Positions 1 to 8,138 of a stretch of 18,167 nucleotides of DNA are shown here, one piece after another; positions within the stretch are counted from its first letter, which is position 1, and the number at the start of each line of letters is the position of its first letter. The notes below the pieces were generated by a model. That model was not told where the DNA came from and ran no database searches. It saw nothing but the letters and a program-made list of their open reading frames with translations. Source of the DNA: Amoebophrya sp. AT5.2 (lineage: Eukaryota; Sar; Dinophyceae; Syndiniales; Amoebophryaceae); assembly GCA_005223375.1 (NCBI GenBank), contig RXOD01004805.1, positions 1-18,167 of the forward strand, written 5' to 3'. The translations under genes were made by a program, and so were the position numbers.

Positions 1-2
1 CC

Positions 3-2648
3 GCCTCCAGCTCGCTCGAGCCGCACCTCGTCCGCATCATCTTGGACGCGTCGCCAGCCGAGTTGAAGGCCTTTCCCCCAGACGCGGGCCCGCGCGGCTT
101 CTCGCGCTCGACCTTTCTCGCCCGTCGTGGCGGGAAACGCAAAAACATGATGCTGAGTCCCCGTAGCAGACGGGCGGGTGCTGGCGTCGGCGGGCGTGTG
201 CAGCACGCGTTCAATAACTCCTCCTACCACACCGCCGAAGACGAGGACGAACACGAACTACGGCTGTACCTGCAATATCTGGAGCAACAGGGCGGGCACG
301 ACACACCTCAATTGGCTGGTGGCGCAGCAGCTCTTGCCAGTGCTTCTCGAGGGCCGCGAGGAGCGCAGCAACATTCCCACGGCAATGCAAACAATTCCCT
401 CGAACAAGAACGCGGAGGTAGTGTGGAAAATATCCTGGAGCGGAAGTGCGCCGCGGTTGTTGGTCATCCTCAAAGTGGTGGAACAACGAGCAGTAGAATC
501 GACGCCGTGGCAGCATCCATCTTCTTTTTGGAGGAAGGGTCAGACACCGTGCGTACATTCCTGCTCACGGCGAGCAAGAGTCCGCTGCTCTTTGCCTTCT
601 CGTTGGCGGCTGCGCAGGGACTGGTCATGTTGCCCACTAGTACTACTCCTCAACATCCTCCACCGATAGTACCGCTCTGGAAGCTGCGGCTCGCAACCGA
701 GATGACAGGCTTGCTGCTGCTTCAGAACGCGACCAACGGGGACTACGTGCGCGAGGCCGCCGCGGCAGATCAGTCCTCCCGATTCCTGCTCGAGCTGTTT
801 CAGTTCACGCTTTCAAAAGCGAGCGGCGTCGTGGCGAACGACGTGCAAGCGAAGGTGCTGTCTGCGGCGGCAGCCTGCGGCGTGGCGACGGAGTTTCCGG
901 CGAAGCAACATCAACAAGGAGCAGGGACGACGCCTTCGTCCACAGCGGCAACCACCAGCACTACCGGCCGCGATCACGCGTTGTTTAGCAGCAATGGCGC
1001 AAAGTGCCGGCGCACAAGTTGTAGTTCGGTGTCGGGGGTGGACTTGCTGCTCTCAGAAGAGCGGGCGGGCGCAACCGATCATCCGGCAGGTCAAAACCCG
1101 GAGGACACTGTGGACTTTATTCGCGCTCTCGACCACTCGGAGGCCGCGACGACGAGTGCGGAACAAGTGGACATGGACGTTCTTTTAACCCTCGCGGGGG
1201 AGCGCGACGTCGACCTACTTGAGGATCAGGCGCCCGGTGGTCGCACGTTGTTGTCCTCCACCAACGGCCGGCCTGATGTCCTCCCTGCGCGAATGGACGG
1301 AGAGCGCTTGGCCAGGAATAGCGCTGCGTACCAGGCCGACGTCGCGGATTTGATGCGGTACCTGTGGTTTGCCGACGTCTACAGGTTGAAGCAGGATTAC
1401 TGGCAGCGCAGAGAACTCCTCGCCCAACATCAGCAGCAAGGCGGGCGCGGCTCGGCCGGGTCGTCGTTCAACAACGTCGCGGCGGATCCGTCTTTTTACT
1501 GCGTGTGGCAGCAGCTGAACCACCAGGACCGCAAGTTGCTGCTCGCGGAGACGGGGGCAAAGCTCAGCCTGGCGCTGAAACTGCTGGAGCTGCTCCGCGT
1601 GGCCGTGTTTCTCAATCTTTCAAGTTCCCCCGCAACCGTTCCGGAATTGTTGCAGCAGGCCGTTCTGCTTTGCATCGCACTGTTGAGCTCCAGGAGTCCG
1701 GCGGGTATGTGCAGCGCCGCCGACGGAAGTGGAAGTCGTTCACGATCAATTATCACACGGCTGGCACGTCGTGGTCCTCACCTCGACCACGGTCGCGGAA
1801 CAAGCAGCGCCGGCACAATGGAGAGTCTGGTCTCGAGCGGGAATCGCATGGCAGCGCTGTTGGAAGACGACTACCTGCAGATGCATGGGAGATCGACGTC
1901 GACATCATCTTCGTCGGGACAGAATGCGACGGACAAAGACAAGCAGGACAAAGATAAGCACCCGTACAAGGTCTGCCTCGACATGCTCGAGGCTCTTCTG
2001 GCCTCCGCAGCGTTCTCGCGCGCGTTCCTCGAGCTTCTGCAGCTGCCGGTGTCTAAACTGCTCCCCGCGTCCCCGCTCCAGGTGGCGCAGCACGCCGTAG
2101 CTGGATCGTCCCAGCAGCAGCCGCAAGCCGCGGGAAATCAAAATCTTCCAGTGGACCTACAGCTGTTTCTTCAGTTCGGGGGGCTGCTGCTGCCTGGAAC
2201 TACTTCTTCAACAAGCTCCTCGTCCTGTGAAGACTGTCTTCGCGCACTCGACGCGAAGGTTTCGAAGGTGGCGGTGGGCTCCGTGTTCCTCCGCTTGCTT
2301 TTTCAAGGGCTGCACAAGACAGCACCGGTAAATCTCCACGGCGACGTCATGAGCATCGTCCTCACTTTAAGGGAGCGGCTTGGGGCGGCGGTATTCGGAG
2401 CCATGGCGGCACAGGCACTGCCCGTTGAAGTAGAGGTGGTCGCTGGCACGAACATAATGCAGGATCCGCAGCAGCCACCGCCGCTGGCGAAGGCAGCAGC
2501 GTTGCGTCGACAGTTCCTGCAGGACATCACAGACATGCAGCAGAGCCAGCAATTTGCGAAAACGACGCTGAAAAAGTTCTTCGGCGGGCGCCGCGCAGAG
2601 AGTGGTGCCGCCGGAGCGGCGGGGGCCAAAAAATCAAAGAAAAGGTGA
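3..2648 (+). CDS. Helical-repeat protein, possible karyopherin (importin/exportin) relative, 5'-partial
   Basis: The frame is open to the left edge, so the gene probably begins outside the window. The first in-frame ATG is at 147 (A at -3) and is an alternative true start. The frame ends at TGA 2646-2648. Three blocks are rich in amphipathic, Leu/Ala-rich helices: about nt 500-900, 1335-1710 and 1960-2600. They are separated by Gln/Ser/Thr/Gly-rich linkers. The first block (around VRTFLLTASKSPLLFAFSLA) resembles the N-terminal HEAT repeats of karyopherin-beta proteins. The last helix (FLQDITDMQQSQQFAKTTLK) resembles the C-terminal helix of importin-13/transportin-3-like karyopherins. If so, it would carry cargo through nuclear pores. 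The tail is basic (AKKSKKR) and could be a nuclear localisation signal. This rests on pattern resemblance only, and another HEAT/ARM protein is equally possible. I am confident that it is coding and weakly confident of the family. Confidence 0.72.
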   Translation, partial: ASSSLEPHLVRIILDASPAELKAFPPDAGPRGFSRSTFLARRGGKRKNMMLSPRSRRAGAGVGGRVQHAFNNSSYHTAEDEDEHELRLYLQYLEQQGGHDTPQLAGGAAALASASRGPRGAQQHSHGNANNSLEQERGGSVENILERKCAAVVGHPQSGGTTSSRIDAVAASIFFLEEGSDTVRTFLLTASKSPLLFAFSLAAAQGLVMLPTSTTPQHPPPIVPLWKLRLATEMTGLLLLQNATNGDYVREAAAADQSSRFLLELFQFTLSKASGVVANDVQAKVLSAAAACGVATEFPAKQHQQGAGTTPSSTAATTSTTGRDHALFSSNGAKCRRTSCSSVSGVDLLLSEERAGATDHPAGQNPEDTVDFIRALDHSEAATTSAEQVDMDVLLTLAGERDVDLLEDQAPGGRTLLSSTNGRPDVLPARMDGERLARNSAAYQADVADLMRYLWFADVYRLKQDYWQRRELLAQHQQQGGRGSAGSSFNNVAADPSFYCVWQQLNHQDRKLLLAETGAKLSLALKLLELLRVAVFLNLSSSPATVPELLQQAVLLCIALLSSRSPAGMCSAADGSGSRSRSIITRLARRGPHLDHGRGTSSAGTMESLVSSGNRMAALLEDDYLQMHGRSTSTSSSSGQNATDKDKQDKDKHPYKVCLDMLEALLASAAFSRAFLELLQLPVSKLLPASPLQVAQHAVAGSSQQQPQAAGNQNLPVDLQLFLQFGGLLLPGTTSSTSSSSCEDCLRALDAKVSKVAVGSVFLRLLFQGLHKTAPVNLHGDVMSIVLTLRERLGAAVFGAMAAQALPVEVEVVAGTNIMQDPQQPPPLAKAAALRRQFLQDITDMQQSQQFAKTTLKKFFGGRRAESGAAGAAGAKKSKKR

Positions 2649-2670
2649 TGTGGTAGTGGCGCAGCCTTCG

Positions 2671-3165
2671 ATGGCTTGTACTTGTTCACCTTCACAGCGT
2701 CGAAGTCGTAGAGCAAGACGCCCGCCCTCGCCCAAGAGAAGAGCGAAGATGGTCACTCTTCTATTCTCTTACTCTTACGTTGCTAATGCTGACTTAAAAG
2801 ATAAAAAGAACTCAGGACGACCTCCAACAAGGCCGTGGCCGTTAAAACAACATCTACAAGCGATGGTACGAAAGTCATATGATCTGTGCGCCTGCCGCTG
2901 CCGCAGCCTTTCCTGTTCGCGATTTCGTTTTCGACGTGAAGATATTCGGAGTGTGTCACCAGCAGTCTGCCCCAGCACGCATCGAAATCGCTCATCGTCG
3001 TCTGTCTTCGAGAGATCTAGTTTCGAGAGACAGAGTCAGAGTCAGAGAAGGCTGCTATTAGGGGACGAGTGCCTGTTTCAGGTTCTGGTAGTGGAAGTGG
3101 TACTCTCTGCCTGCCGCCGCAACAACAAAACGGATGGATATTACTTACGTAAATCACTGAAATAG
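2671..3165 (+). CDS. Doubtful basic Arg/Ser-rich open frame in spacer 1
   Basis: This frame differs from gene 1 and stays open from 2602 to 3165, 187 codons without a stop. The first ATG is at 2671, just after gene 1's stop, and would give 164 residues. The product is rich in Arg, Ser and Cys, with clusters such as RRSRRARRPPSPKRRAK and RFRFRREDIRS. It has no recognisable domain. It could be a small basic protein, an alternative 3' exon of gene 1, or a chance open frame. The ATG context is poor (T at -3, G at +4) and the base composition is that of the spacer. I list it because a run this long is uncommon in non-coding DNA of this composition. Confidence 0.18.
   Translation: MACTCSPSQRRSRRARRPPSPKRRAKMVTLLFSYSYVANADLKDKKNSGRPPTRPWPLKQHLQAMVRKSYDLCACRCRSLSCSRFRFRREDIRSVSPAVCPSTHRNRSSSSVFERSSFERQSQSQRRLLLGDECLFQVLVVEVVLSACRRNNKTDGYYLRKSLK
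3031..3047. repeat. Short tandem hexamer CAGAGT
   Basis: The hexamer CAGAGT occurs twice, followed by CAGAG. Just upstream, TTTCGAGAGA (3021-3030) echoes CTTCGAGAGA near 3006. A second small tandem, CGCATT twice, lies at 3170-3181. These are simple-sequence features with no evident function. Confidence 0.55.
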
Positions 3166-3397
3166 ACATCGCATTCGCATTCGCTTCGGCAAAAGTAGAA
3201 GAACGCCTGTCTGATTTTAGGACACGTATGTACGATGCAGTCGGACTCTTGAAAGTCTTCTATACCTTTTGAATCGACGGACAATAGTTCCTCTGTACTA
3301 TTCGTCGCAACAAGAAGCCCAAGCGCAAACATTTCAAAGTTCTACAACCGAGGACCAGGAAGCAGGAATCTCAGTAGAAAGTGAACAAAAAAGCAAG

Positions 3398-6300
3398 ATG
3401 TCGGACACAGCTTGTCAGATCGCCCGGACCACGGGACGCCGACTCCGCGTTTTCCGCCTCCAGAACCTGGCTGGCGCGACATTTTCGATTTTCACGAACG
3501 AGAGTGCAAATTCAACAAGCATCTACGACGTGGTGTATCGCCTCTTCCGGCTGCCGCGCTGGTTCGCGGATGACTTCCTGCTTCAGATGAATCGCGCGGA
3601 ACAAGATTGCGACGAGCATCAGGACGATGGGGGCGATTTTTTTCCACTTCAACATGATCTTGGTGAGAAGGAGGACGGGGATGTCGATATTGACACGCGC
3701 CAGAGGGCGAAGGATCCGGGATCGCCGGCACTGGACCTGAATGATGTTGAAACATCCCAGACGAGCAGCCAGCGAAGTCGTGCACCTCACCAGCTCCCTT
3801 CTGGGGATGGCCAAAGCACAGTCGGCGACCCCCTTTGCACCGACTACCGCTTCCTCTTTCCGAGATTCCAGAGCTTGCAGCAGGCGCGCGCGCGACTGCA
3901 AACTACACTGGTAGAGCGGGAGATTTTACCCTCCTTCGACTACTACGAGGACAGGTACCAGGGTCTCCTCGACGGGCCGCGATCTGCACGGTCGCTTAGC
4001 ACTGCCATTCTCGCGCGGAACGAGCTTGCTGCTCTGAAGCTTGCTGCGTGTTCTCCTTCATCTCGTCTAGCAGAAAATGAACATGATGCGAAAAAAATCG
4101 AAGCGCTGAAGGCCACTTACGAGCAAGCCTGCGCAGACTTCTACGATGCGGAGTGCGTTCAAGTGTTGTGTCGCGATTCGACGTACCTGCCCGGCATGCG
4201 GCTGCCTCAGTGTTTGTCCAAGTTGAATCGCCTAGGTCTCGAGTTCTGTCGCGCGTTCTTCTTTGTGGAAGGCGTTCTGTACGAACACCAGGACGAGCTG
4301 CTTGTGCCGTCCGGATCGGCGGGTGATGAAGACGAGGACAACGACAAACAGCACAGCGCCCAAGCCGGACCACGCCCCAAGAACAAGATACCACACAGCT
4401 GGTCTATGGGGATTGCGCGACTGATTGGGGAACACCATTTCGAGAACGTGGCCATCGCGTGCCTCGAGTTGGCTGATTTATCCGTCGGGCTCCGCAAGAT
4501 GCTCGAGATGCAGACCTACAGTTGGTGCGAACACCTGCCAGAGCTGTATCTGCAGCTCCTGAAACAGCGCAGTCATACAGCTCGCGTGGCTACTTGTTCA
4601 GCCCCGTCGTGGTGCCTCCCGGATACTGGTGTGCCTTCTTCATCTGCGTCGCTGCTGCAGCTGCGCCAATCACTCCCGCCCGCGTCCGTCGTGACTTCGC
4701 GCGGTTTCCACATCGCGCCTGTGCTACAGCCAGAAGGGGCTACTCCTGGGTTTCACTTTCATCCGGTACTGCGCTCTGCGCGCACCGGACCCAAAGCTGA
4801 TGACCAAGATCTTGATCATGCTTCCGACGTGAAAACGGCGGGCTCCCTGGTCTTCACAAAAACCGGACTGCTTTCGCTGTGCCCGCCGCTGGTGACGAGC
4901 TTCGTCGCAGATGATGACGTGCTGAAGGGCTCCGGAAATAGCGACGCGAAAAAATTGCATGTGGTTTGGAACGAGGTCCCACACGAGGTTTCCCGAGATA
5001 TCCAGTTGCACGTGAAGCAACTTCTCGAGGTTGAAGAAGTCGCAGCAGGGGCGGCGGGGGCGGGAAAGGCCGTAGGCGGACGAGGAAGTGACTCCTCACA
5101 GGAGCACCAACTCCAACTCTTGTGGGAAACGCTTTACGACCCGGACATCACGCCACTGGCGCTGTTTTTGGAGGTAGTGACTGACGAGGAACGTGTGTTG
5201 GATTGGCAGTTCGAAGACGTGTTTCGAAAGCACGGCGAGCAGAAGGCGGAGAATTCCGCGAAGGCCGAAGGGATAGTAGATCAGCGCAGCGGCAGGGGCA
5301 TCGGCACGCGCACGTCCTCGGGGAAGATAGTAGATGAATCAAACGTAGCCGCCGCCCGGAGCGCTCCTGCACAAAGCGCTCAAAAGCGCGACAAAAACGA
5401 AGTGAGTGCGACTGCGAATGCGGTTGCAGCGGACGACGTCGAGAAGCTGTTTCTATCTGTCCGGGACGAGGGAATGGATTGCGAGGACGATGACAATTTC
5501 GCCCGAAAGGCGGCACCCGGCGGTACCAGATACGACACCCTCCTCGGGGAGCTGCTCGACTCAGCAAATTTCCATCCTCGCGACCCGTTGATGGAGGAGG
5601 GTCAGCTCTTCAGCGAGAACGAACTCCGAGGGTTGATTGCGGATTGCGTCACCGTCCACAAAGGTCTCACGGGAGTGCTCGCCGGCGGCAACCTCGACGA
5701 AGAGTTTCGGCAGGCCGGTTCCCTCGACGACTCGAAAAAAAAACCGATGGCCGCCCCCGATATCGCCACTGACGCAGCGGAGGCATCTGCACCTGGTGGG
5801 GCTGTGGGTGCAACCACTAACGCGAGGAGAGAAACGAGCCGAGCTTTCTCTGCACTTCTTCCTGCTTCGTGTCCCGTCGAAATCACGGCGCGCAACTCGA
5901 CGAGATCGACCGACCGCGACGAGGATCGCACGAGTTTGCTATCCTCCTTCTCGCTCAACGCGGCGAATCAAATGTGCCCGTCAGCACTCGGCATCGCTAT
6001 CGACCAATATGTGGAGCTATCCAAACCTGATGTGCGAGTGCCGTCCGAGCTGCAGAAGGTGCTTTTCTCTGACGCCCGAATGCGAACCGTAACCGAGGAG
6101 ACGAGCCTTGACATCCGCAAGAAAATCCGCGTCCAGGACGACATCAAAACAGATGGAGGTGGTTCCTGGATCAGCGGCAAGAGGCACGCCATCCTCGGTG
6201 ACCGAAGAAGAACGTACCTGAAGATCATCGAGACACTGGTTGCGGAGCGGTCGGATCTGGATCTAGCGCTGCATCTGGACTCGTCGCAGTTTTTCCCCAT

Positions 6301-6682
6301 GAAGTACAAGGGAGGCTACACACTGCGCGAGTTTTTACGCGACGAAGTTTTTTCGTCGGGCAAATTCGCGGAACTTAGATCCGTCTTGGAAAGGTGCCCC
6401 CGCTTCATGAACGAATTCGTCACCATTCACAGGAGCAGTGATACGTGCGCACCAAGCGCAGCCGCGTCCTCATCAGTTTCGATTGATGCAGATGATGCGT
6501 CGAGCACTTCATCGAACTGTTTGCATCAAGTGCAAGGTGGAAAACCGAAATACGAATGCAGTGTAGGAGTAAGTGGAGCGGGCGTTTTGGATTTGGAGGC
6601 GGTCGACGTGGAGCTGCAGGAGAGTCATCTGGAAACCACAGCGAGGAGCTGTTTCGAGGGCGGAGGCTGCGACGTGAACTGA
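3398..6682 (+). CDS. Large acidic protein of unknown function (1,094 aa)
   Basis: I do not recognise this gene. The start is the first ATG of the frame (context AAG-ATG-T, A at -3); the frame is open upstream but has no earlier ATG. It ends at TGA 6680-6682. The N-terminal 50 residues (RRLRVFRLQNL, then a strand and an aliphatic helix STSIYDVVYRLFRLP) could form a small ubiquitin-like beta-grasp, which is speculative. An acidic linker follows. A helical block lies at nt 3840-4560 with well-spaced aromatics and cysteines. Two copies of GFH-x2-PVL lie 15 residues apart (residues 436 and 451). After another helical block (nt 4970-5240) comes a long acidic, Ala/Ser-rich linker. The final block, nt 5990-6440, contains GGYTLREFLRDEVF and LRSVLERCPRFMNEF, faintly like a winged helix. 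No catalytic motif, signal peptide or membrane segment is seen. It is probably cytosolic or nuclear. Confidence 0.82.
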   Translation: MSDTACQIARTTGRRLRVFRLQNLAGATFSIFTNESANSTSIYDVVYRLFRLPRWFADDFLLQMNRAEQDCDEHQDDGGDFFPLQHDLGEKEDGDVDIDTRQRAKDPGSPALDLNDVETSQTSSQRSRAPHQLPSGDGQSTVGDPLCTDYRFLFPRFQSLQQARARLQTTLVEREILPSFDYYEDRYQGLLDGPRSARSLSTAILARNELAALKLAACSPSSRLAENEHDAKKIEALKATYEQACADFYDAECVQVLCRDSTYLPGMRLPQCLSKLNRLGLEFCRAFFFVEGVLYEHQDELLVPSGSAGDEDEDNDKQHSAQAGPRPKNKIPHSWSMGIARLIGEHHFENVAIACLELADLSVGLRKMLEMQTYSWCEHLPELYLQLLKQRSHTARVATCSAPSWCLPDTGVPSSSASLLQLRQSLPPASVVTSRGFHIAPVLQPEGATPGFHFHPVLRSARTGPKADDQDLDHASDVKTAGSLVFTKTGLLSLCPPLVTSFVADDDVLKGSGNSDAKKLHVVWNEVPHEVSRDIQLHVKQLLEVEEVAAGAAGAGKAVGGRGSDSSQEHQLQLLWETLYDPDITPLALFLEVVTDEERVLDWQFEDVFRKHGEQKAENSAKAEGIVDQRSGRGIGTRTSSGKIVDESNVAAARSAPAQSAQKRDKNEVSATANAVAADDVEKLFLSVRDEGMDCEDDDNFARKAAPGGTRYDTLLGELLDSANFHPRDPLMEEGQLFSENELRGLIADCVTVHKGLTGVLAGGNLDEEFRQAGSLDDSKKKPMAAPDIATDAAEASAPGGAVGATTNARRETSRAFSALLPASCPVEITARNSTRSTDRDEDRTSLLSSFSLNAANQMCPSALGIAIDQYVELSKPDVRVPSELQKVLFSDARMRTVTEETSLDIRKKIRVQDDIKTDGGGSWISGKRHAILGDRRRTYLKIIETLVAERSDLDLALHLDSSQFFPMKYKGGYTLREFLRDEVFSSGKFAELRSVLERCPRFMNEFVTIHRSSDTCAPSAAASSSVSIDADDASSTSSNCLHQVQGGKPKYECSVGVSGAGVLDLEAVDVELQESHLETTARSCFEGGGCDVN
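4703..4771 (+). repeat. Two-copy GFH-x2-PVL peptide repeat in gene 2
   Basis: GFHIAPVL (from residue 436) and GFHFHPVL (from residue 451) are separated by one 15-residue period. The codons differ (GGT TTC CAC versus GGG TTT CAC), so the similarity is at the protein level. It may be a pair of beta-strands or a duplicated binding motif. Confidence 0.6.
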
Positions 6683-6956
6683 TATATGAAATCGAGATCG
6701 ACCTGCACCTGGTCCTGGCAATGCTGGCAACTGTCCTGTGGCACGGGACCAAACCAGTACAAGTAGAACCGAGCGAGCTTCTCTTTCAACATTGAAGAAG
6801 CCCTCCTGTCACCCGTTCGCTCGTTCCGCTTGCTTTAAGCTCACAACGACAACGTCAACGAATACGAAAGTTATAGTTAAAGTTTTTACGTCCTAGAAAG
6901 AAATGCAAACCCTAAAAACGCTTGCAATCGAAGTATGACCACATCGTGTCCCCACC

Positions 6957-7205
6957 ATGAGGATCGGCAAGACCTTCCCAGAAGACGAAACGCAAACTTC
7001 GAACTTAGACCTATTTCTTTGCTTGACTGCTGAACTTCTGCTCGCCCACCAGTGGAGCACCAGCCCCGAAGCTCGGGTGGCAACTTACTCGATACAGGAA
7101 ATCAACTGGAACGTTTGCTTTGGAAAACAAACATTTAAGTCCGTTTCTGTGGAGGTGGACTACCTAGAAAGAATACTAGGGCGTAGTAAGTTGTACAAAA
7201 ACTGA
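6957..7205 (+). CDS. Small hypothetical ORF (82 aa)
   Basis: The ATG lies in CCCCACCATGA, a near-perfect Kozak context, and the frame runs 82 codons to TGA. The product begins MRIGKTFPEDETQTS, has an aliphatic helix (LDLFLCLTAELLLAHQW), a strand-like part with aromatics, and a basic end (LGRSKLYKN). I recognise no domain. The composition is AT-richer than the large genes, which argues against coding or for a young gene. It could also be a chance open frame in the 3' flank of gene 2. Confidence 0.25.
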   Translation: MRIGKTFPEDETQTSNLDLFLCLTAELLLAHQWSTSPEARVATYSIQEINWNVCFGKQTFKSVSVEVDYLERILGRSKLYKN

Positions 7206-7424
7206 ACTCTTCGTCTTCCTGCGTCTCCTTCATACATCTTCCAAGAAACCGACGCAACCGAAAGTCAAAGACTAGACGTAGACACTAGGTAGTACTAGAA
7301 CAAGATCAAGGTTTTGTATTATGGGTTCGAACAAATTACAACTCGTTTTATTCGTACTTCAACGACAATGAATCAACTCGAGCTGCGGAGTTGTCTCGTA
7401 CTGTACTAATTTAATCCCTTCTCT

Positions 7425-7449
7425 CTGAACCTCAACACCCTGAACCTCA
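7425..7449. repeat. Direct repeat CTGAACCTCA, 15-base period
   Basis: CTGAACCTCA occurs at 7425-7434 and again at 7440-7449. It lies in the non-coding spacer, and no function is evident. Confidence 0.6.
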
Positions 7450-8138
7450 TCAACTTCAGTCTGAGTCTAACGCTAGAAGATGAAGTACTGCAGGTTCAAA
7501 CTACTGAACTGCTCGACCTCTTGAGCCTGGACCACGTCCACGGCCGTCAGTAGGACTAAGTCACGGTCATGAACGCCGCGATCAGATCTGCTCGAGCACG
7601 GCGCTCACCTGAGCGTCGATCAGGTTCATCTAGCACGTGACTCACTTCAAAATCAACTTCTGATGTGATTGTGGTGATGCTGGTCATTGATTTTGCCCGA
7701 GCTAAATTTTGATGAACAACAGAACGAGGAAGCAGAACTGGTCTACTGAAAAAAATTGTAAACTTATGCGTGGAAGACGATAGCAGGCACCGCACTGCCC
7801 GTTCCTCCGCACGAGGCTGCTGAACTTATGATAAATTGATCATGATAGATGGCCTGAGCGGCACGACGACCACAAAGGAGAGATGATCACGCACGGTGCA
7901 ACAAGGTGGTGGAAAGAGTGGTCGGAAGACGCCAGGAGGAGACAGTGACAGGTCAAAAATGAACTGAAGAAAGATTTGCATTAGGCTGAAACACGACGAC
8001 TGTTTTCTGTTTGTTCGAACAATTGGTCCTAGTAGTACTTTCACCTCCGCCAACGCCATGGCCATTGAAGATATTGCTTCGCTTTCGATTTCGTAGGGTT
8101 TTTAGATTGCTCGAGCCAGCGTTTTTCTCGGCGCTAAG

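Larger units (their letters stand above)
2649..3397. other. Spacer between genes 1 and 2
   Basis: This 749-base stretch is less GC-rich than the flanking genes. It should hold the 3' flank of gene 1 and the 5' flank of gene 2. There is no AATAAA hexamer and no clear TATA box. A basic open frame crosses most of it (2602-3165, listed separately). Short tandem repeats lie at 3031-3047 and 3170-3186. Gene 2's frame is open upstream of its ATG back to at least 3269, but no ATG lies in that stretch. Confidence 0.6.
6683..8138. other. Long spacer between genes 2 and 3
   Basis: About 1.45 kb without a convincing gene. It is richer in A+T than the genes from about 6840 onward. It holds an 82-codon open frame at 6957-7205 in an ideal Kozak context, a 15-base direct repeat at 7425-7449, and the 12-mer TTCGAACTTAGA at 6998-7009, which recurs after gene 3. 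No AATAAA and no clear TATA box were seen. The last 100 bases before gene 3 are moderately rich in pyrimidines with several AGs (for example before 8113 and 8138), so splice or trans-splice acceptors are possible but cannot be assigned. Confidence 0.6.

Noticed and set aside
6556..6795. Open frame overlapping the end of gene 2 and running past its stop (…EIEIDLHLVLAMLATVLW…), possibly a frameshifted extension.
   Set aside because: Most of it is a shadow of gene 2. The extension is short, and no slippery site or splice pair was seen.
7324..7334. GGTTCGAAC, like a tRNA T-arm (B box).
   Set aside because: The match breaks after nine bases, there is no A box or acceptor stem around it, and no cloverleaf can be drawn.
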